Assembly (NCBI RefSeq): GCF_003429105.1
Contig: NZ_QVTD01000010.1
Location: 62,001 to 126,000, forward strand
Direction of reading: 5' to 3'
Length of the DNA: 64,000 nt
Source of the DNA: Peribacillus glennii
Lineage (GTDB): Bacteria; Bacillota; Bacilli; Bacillales; DSM-1321
Shown here one piece after another: positions 61,877-64,000 of the stretch (positions are counted from its first letter, which is position 1; each line of letters starts with the position of its first letter). The notes under the pieces are model-generated. The model searched no databases. It saw only the letters and a program-made list of their open reading frames with translations, and was not told where the DNA came from. Position numbers and translations under genes: made by a program.

Positions 61877-63058
61877 TTATAATACAAAGCTTACAATGAT
61901 TCCCGAAAGGACACTGACCAATGTGGCACCGTATAGCAGCTTCAAACCGAAGCGCGCAACCGTGTTTCCTTGTTTTTCATTCAGCCCTTTGACAGCTCCG
62001 GCAATGATACCGATAGAGGAAAAGTTTGCGAAGGAAACCAGGAATACGGAAATGATGCCAAGCGTCCTTGCACTCATTTCTGAAGCTACCTCCCCTAAAT
62101 TCATCATCGCCACAAATTCATTCGTCACGAGCTTTGTCGCCATAATTCCGCCGGCAACGACGGATTCACCTGCAGGAACTCCCATCAGTATGGCAACAGG
62201 AGCGAAAAGATACCCGATGAGTTCCTGGAAGCTCCTTCCGAATGCCAGATCAAATAAATTGTTGATCATTGCAATTAATGCGACGAAACCGATCAACATT
62301 GCACCTACAATCACGGCTACCTTGAAGCCATCCATGATATATTCCCCGATCATCTCGAAAAATGATTGTTTCGCTTCTTCCTGTACGCGAAGGATATCTT
62401 CTTTTTCATCCACTGAGTAAGGGTTAATGATGGAGGCGATGATGAATCCCCCAAATAGGTTAAGTACGATGGCCGTCACTACATATCTCGGTTCAATCAT
62501 GGTCATATAGGCACCAACAATGGACATTGATACCGTAGACATTGCGGATGCACATAAAGTGTAGAGGCGGTGCTCCGGCAGATGGCCGAGCTGTTTTTTA
62601 ACGGTAATAAAGACTTCCGATTGTCCGACTATGGCCGAAGCTACTGCATTATAGGATTCCAATTTCCCCATTCCATTTATCTTGTGGAGCAGGACCCCGA
62701 TTCCTCTCATAATGAAAGGAAGGATCCTAAAATGCTGCAGGATTCCAATCAACACGGAAATGAACACAATTGGAAGGAGAACCGACAGAAAGAAAGGAGC
62801 TTGTCCTTCATTGGCAAGTCCGCCAAAAACGAAGTTGATACCCTCGGACGCATATTCTAGAAGCTTTCCAAAACCCGTTGCGACTGCTTCAATAATGACA
62901 AGGCCGAATCTTGTATTCAACAAAAGAAAAGCCAGGATTAGTTGGATGATAACCATCAGGATAACAGGTCTTATTTTAACGTGTTTGCGATCACTGCTTG
63001 CAAGCATTGCTAAAATAAAAACAACAATCAGGGCGATTATAGCGATAATATATTTCAT
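61877..63058 (-). CDS. Concentrative nucleoside transporter (NupC family)
   Basis: A 393-residue CNT-family membrane protein that couples nucleoside uptake to H+ or Na+. Family motifs are [56 protein letters not shown] and [22 protein letters not shown]. About ten helices are predicted. GGAGGC precedes the ATG. I checked upstream for a purine riboswitch and found none. NupC and NupG types cannot be separated here. Confidence 0.92.
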   Translation of the reverse strand: MKYIIAIIALIVVFILAMLASSDRKHVKIRPVILMVIIQLILAFLLLNTRFGLVIIEAVATGFGKLLEYASEGINFVFGGLANEGQAPFFLSVLLPIVFISVLIGILQHFRILPFIMRGIGVLLHKINGMGKLESYNAVASAIVGQSEVFITVKKQLGHLPEHRLYTLCASAMSTVSMSIVGAYMTMIEPRYVVTAIVLNLFGGFIIASIINPYSVDEKEDILRVQEEAKQSFFEMIGEYIMDGFKVAVIVGAMLIGFVALIAMINNLFDLAFGRSFQELIGYLFAPVAILMGVPAGESVVAGGIMATKLVTNEFVAMMNLGEVASEMSARTLGIISVFLVSFANFSSIGIIAGAVKGLNEKQGNTVARFGLKLLYGATLVSVLSGIIVSFVL

Positions 63059-63241
63059 CGTTTGCCTCCACTTGGTGTATAGTTTTGTTTAATAAAATTG
63101 GCTTGCAAATGACCCTTTTCCTTTTGAAAATAGGATCCAAGAACCGCTCTTTTACCTCTTTATTGTTAGTAAAGCCTAGTATTTTATGACTGATATTACC
63201 CGCCCCTTAAATGATTAGAAGCTGCATCGCCCTAAAAACGC

Positions 63242-63265
63242 AAAAAGAAGCCGGAGTGACCGGCC
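63242..63265 (-). terminator. Intrinsic terminator after gnd
   Basis: On the minus strand GCCGG-TCACT-CCGGC is followed by TTCTTTTTG. Confidence 0.65.
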
Positions 63266-63322
63266 CTACCGTTTTATTTATTTGATTTTAGTGGATTCCA
63301 AAGAATTTTGGTAAAATGCTTC

Positions 63323-64000
63323 TTATTTTTTTACGACACTATGCCCTCCGAATTCGTTTCTAAGTGCAGCTACCACTTTTCCTGAGAATGTATCCTCATC
63401 CAGAGAACGATAGCGCATCATTAACGACATCGCGATTACCGGGGTTGCAGCCTGGAGGTCAAGTGCTGTTTCGACCGTCCACTTCCCTTCACCAGATGAC
63501 TGCATAATACCTTTAATTCCATCAAGGCGCGCATCCTTCGAAAATGCATGTTCCGTTAGCTCCATTAGCCAAGAGCGAATGACAGAGCCATTGTTCCAAA
63601 CACGCGCAACCTTTTCGTAATCAAATTCGAAAGAGCTTTTCTCAAGCACTTCAAATCCTTCTGCAATGGCTTGCATCATGCCATATTCAACCCCGTTATG
63701 TACCATTTTCAAGAAGTGGCCGCTTCCAATCTCCCCAGCATATAAATACCCATTTTCAACAGAAATATCACGGAAAAGCTCTTCTACGGAATCAAATGCT
63801 TCTTTGTCTCCGCCAATCATTGTACAGACGCCATTTCGGGCACCTTCTGTACCTCCGCTGGTACCAACATCAAGGAAATGGATGCCCTGCTCTTTTAACT
63901 CGGCACCGCGTCGGATTGAATCCTTGTAATTCGAGTTTCCGCCGTCGATTACGATATCCCCTGCCGTTAACAGACCTTTCAGTTCACTAAGCACTTTTTC
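63323..64000 (-). CDS. gnd: 6-phosphogluconate dehydrogenase (decarboxylating), C-terminal part
   Basis: The window ends inside this gene; the last 225 codons are present. The sequence includes IVIDGGNSNYKDSIRRGAELKEQGIHFLDVGTSGGTEGARNG (catalytic region), GSGHFLKMVHNGVEYGMMQAIAEGFEVL with the conserved Lys and Asn, then a short all-helical end. The total would be near 300 residues, the short NAD-type form (B. subtilis YqeC-like) rather than the 470-residue GndA. It oxidises 6-phosphogluconate to ribulose 5-phosphate. The N-terminal nucleotide-binding part is outside the window. Confidence 0.9.
   Translation of the reverse strand, partial: EKVLSELKGLLTAGDIVIDGGNSNYKDSIRRGAELKEQGIHFLDVGTSGGTEGARNGVCTMIGGDKEAFDSVEELFRDISVENGYLYAGEIGSGHFLKMVHNGVEYGMMQAIAEGFEVLEKSSFEFDYEKVARVWNNGSVIRSWLMELTEHAFSKDARLDGIKGIMQSSGEGKWTVETALDLQAATPVIAMSLMMRYRSLDEDTFSGKVVAALRNEFGGHSVVKK

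Noticed and set aside
63059-63322. Purine riboswitch or cre before the nucleoside transporter
   Set aside because: No purine aptamer core or cre match is seen on the minus strand.
1-64000. rRNA or tRNA genes, insertion sequences, prophage
   Set aside because: I scanned for their typical conserved segments and transposase or phage proteins and recognised none.

Overview
This window looks like chromosomal DNA from an endospore-forming member of the Bacillaceae. The evidence is a set of lineage-typical genes: the tail of rsfA, gerQ, coproheme decarboxylase hemQ, bacillithiol deacetylase bshB2, lipoate amidotransferase lipL, a liaIH-liaFSR envelope-stress locus, topB and yfmM. The order rsfA-lipL-pta-hemQ-gerQ-ywdK-ywdI-ung-pdxK resembles the Bacillus subtilis ywf/ywd region. 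I recognise no rRNA, tRNA, phage, insertion sequence or CRISPR array. The genus cannot be fixed from the sequence alone.

Layout. 1-6.5 kb holds the conserved ywf/ywd block. 6.7-17.5 kb holds a phospholipase-D-like membrane protein, a YflT protein, a partial molybdenum-cofactor operon (mobA-moaE-moaD-moeB), pdxK, yojF-bshB2, a PQQ-type sugar dehydrogenase lipoprotein, a HAD phosphatase and an aldo/keto reductase. 17.5-29.9 kb is mostly a cobalamin salvage operon on the minus strand. It runs from a B12 riboswitch with a terminator through btuF, btuC, a fused btuD-cbiZ, cbiB, cobU, cobQ, cobS, cobC, a second cobU-like gene and pduO to the alpha-ribazole pair cblT-cblS. 30-38.6 kb holds ArsR/SRPBCC, topB, yfmM, an unusual nucleotidyltransferase-like/methyltransferase fusion, MarR and a serine hydrolase. 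38.6-42.3 kb is lia. 42.5-47 kb holds a DEAD-box helicase with a tandem-repeat tail, a decayed purine permease, and a plasmid-type partition module: an actin-like ATPase, a tandem ribbon-helix-helix protein and a TGTATACA array. 47-54.5 kb holds a Rieske oxidoreductase, a SIMPL protein, an amino-acid ABC transporter and a glutaminyl-tRNA synthetase, which is uncommon in Bacilli. 54.8-59.3 kb pairs a LytST-type two-component system with cstA. 59.3-64 kb holds an Lrp regulator, a broken AhpD-like gene, an isochorismatase-fold hydrolase, fused msrAB, a nucleoside transporter and the end of gnd.

How genes work together. The B12 cluster imports corrinoids, strips incomplete ones to cobyric acid (CbiZ), rebuilds them (CbiB, CobU, CobS, CobC, PduO) and obtains the lower-ligand nucleoside by uptake and phosphorylation (CblT, CblS). 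LytS/LytT probably switch on cstA for pyruvate import through a paired GCATTTCA operator next to a perfect cre site.

Most interesting non-genic structure. (1) A chromosomal ParM-like system with a centromere-like repeat array. (2) A dispersed 15-bp palindrome (GGGGG-ACTGA-CCCCC) spaced by exactly 24 nt at four loci, with a shorter variant at a fifth, and lying 0-15 nt after a stop codon at all five. (3) Degenerate arrays with a period of about 20-21 bp in several intergenic gaps. (4) A second, larger dispersed intergenic element present in two copies.
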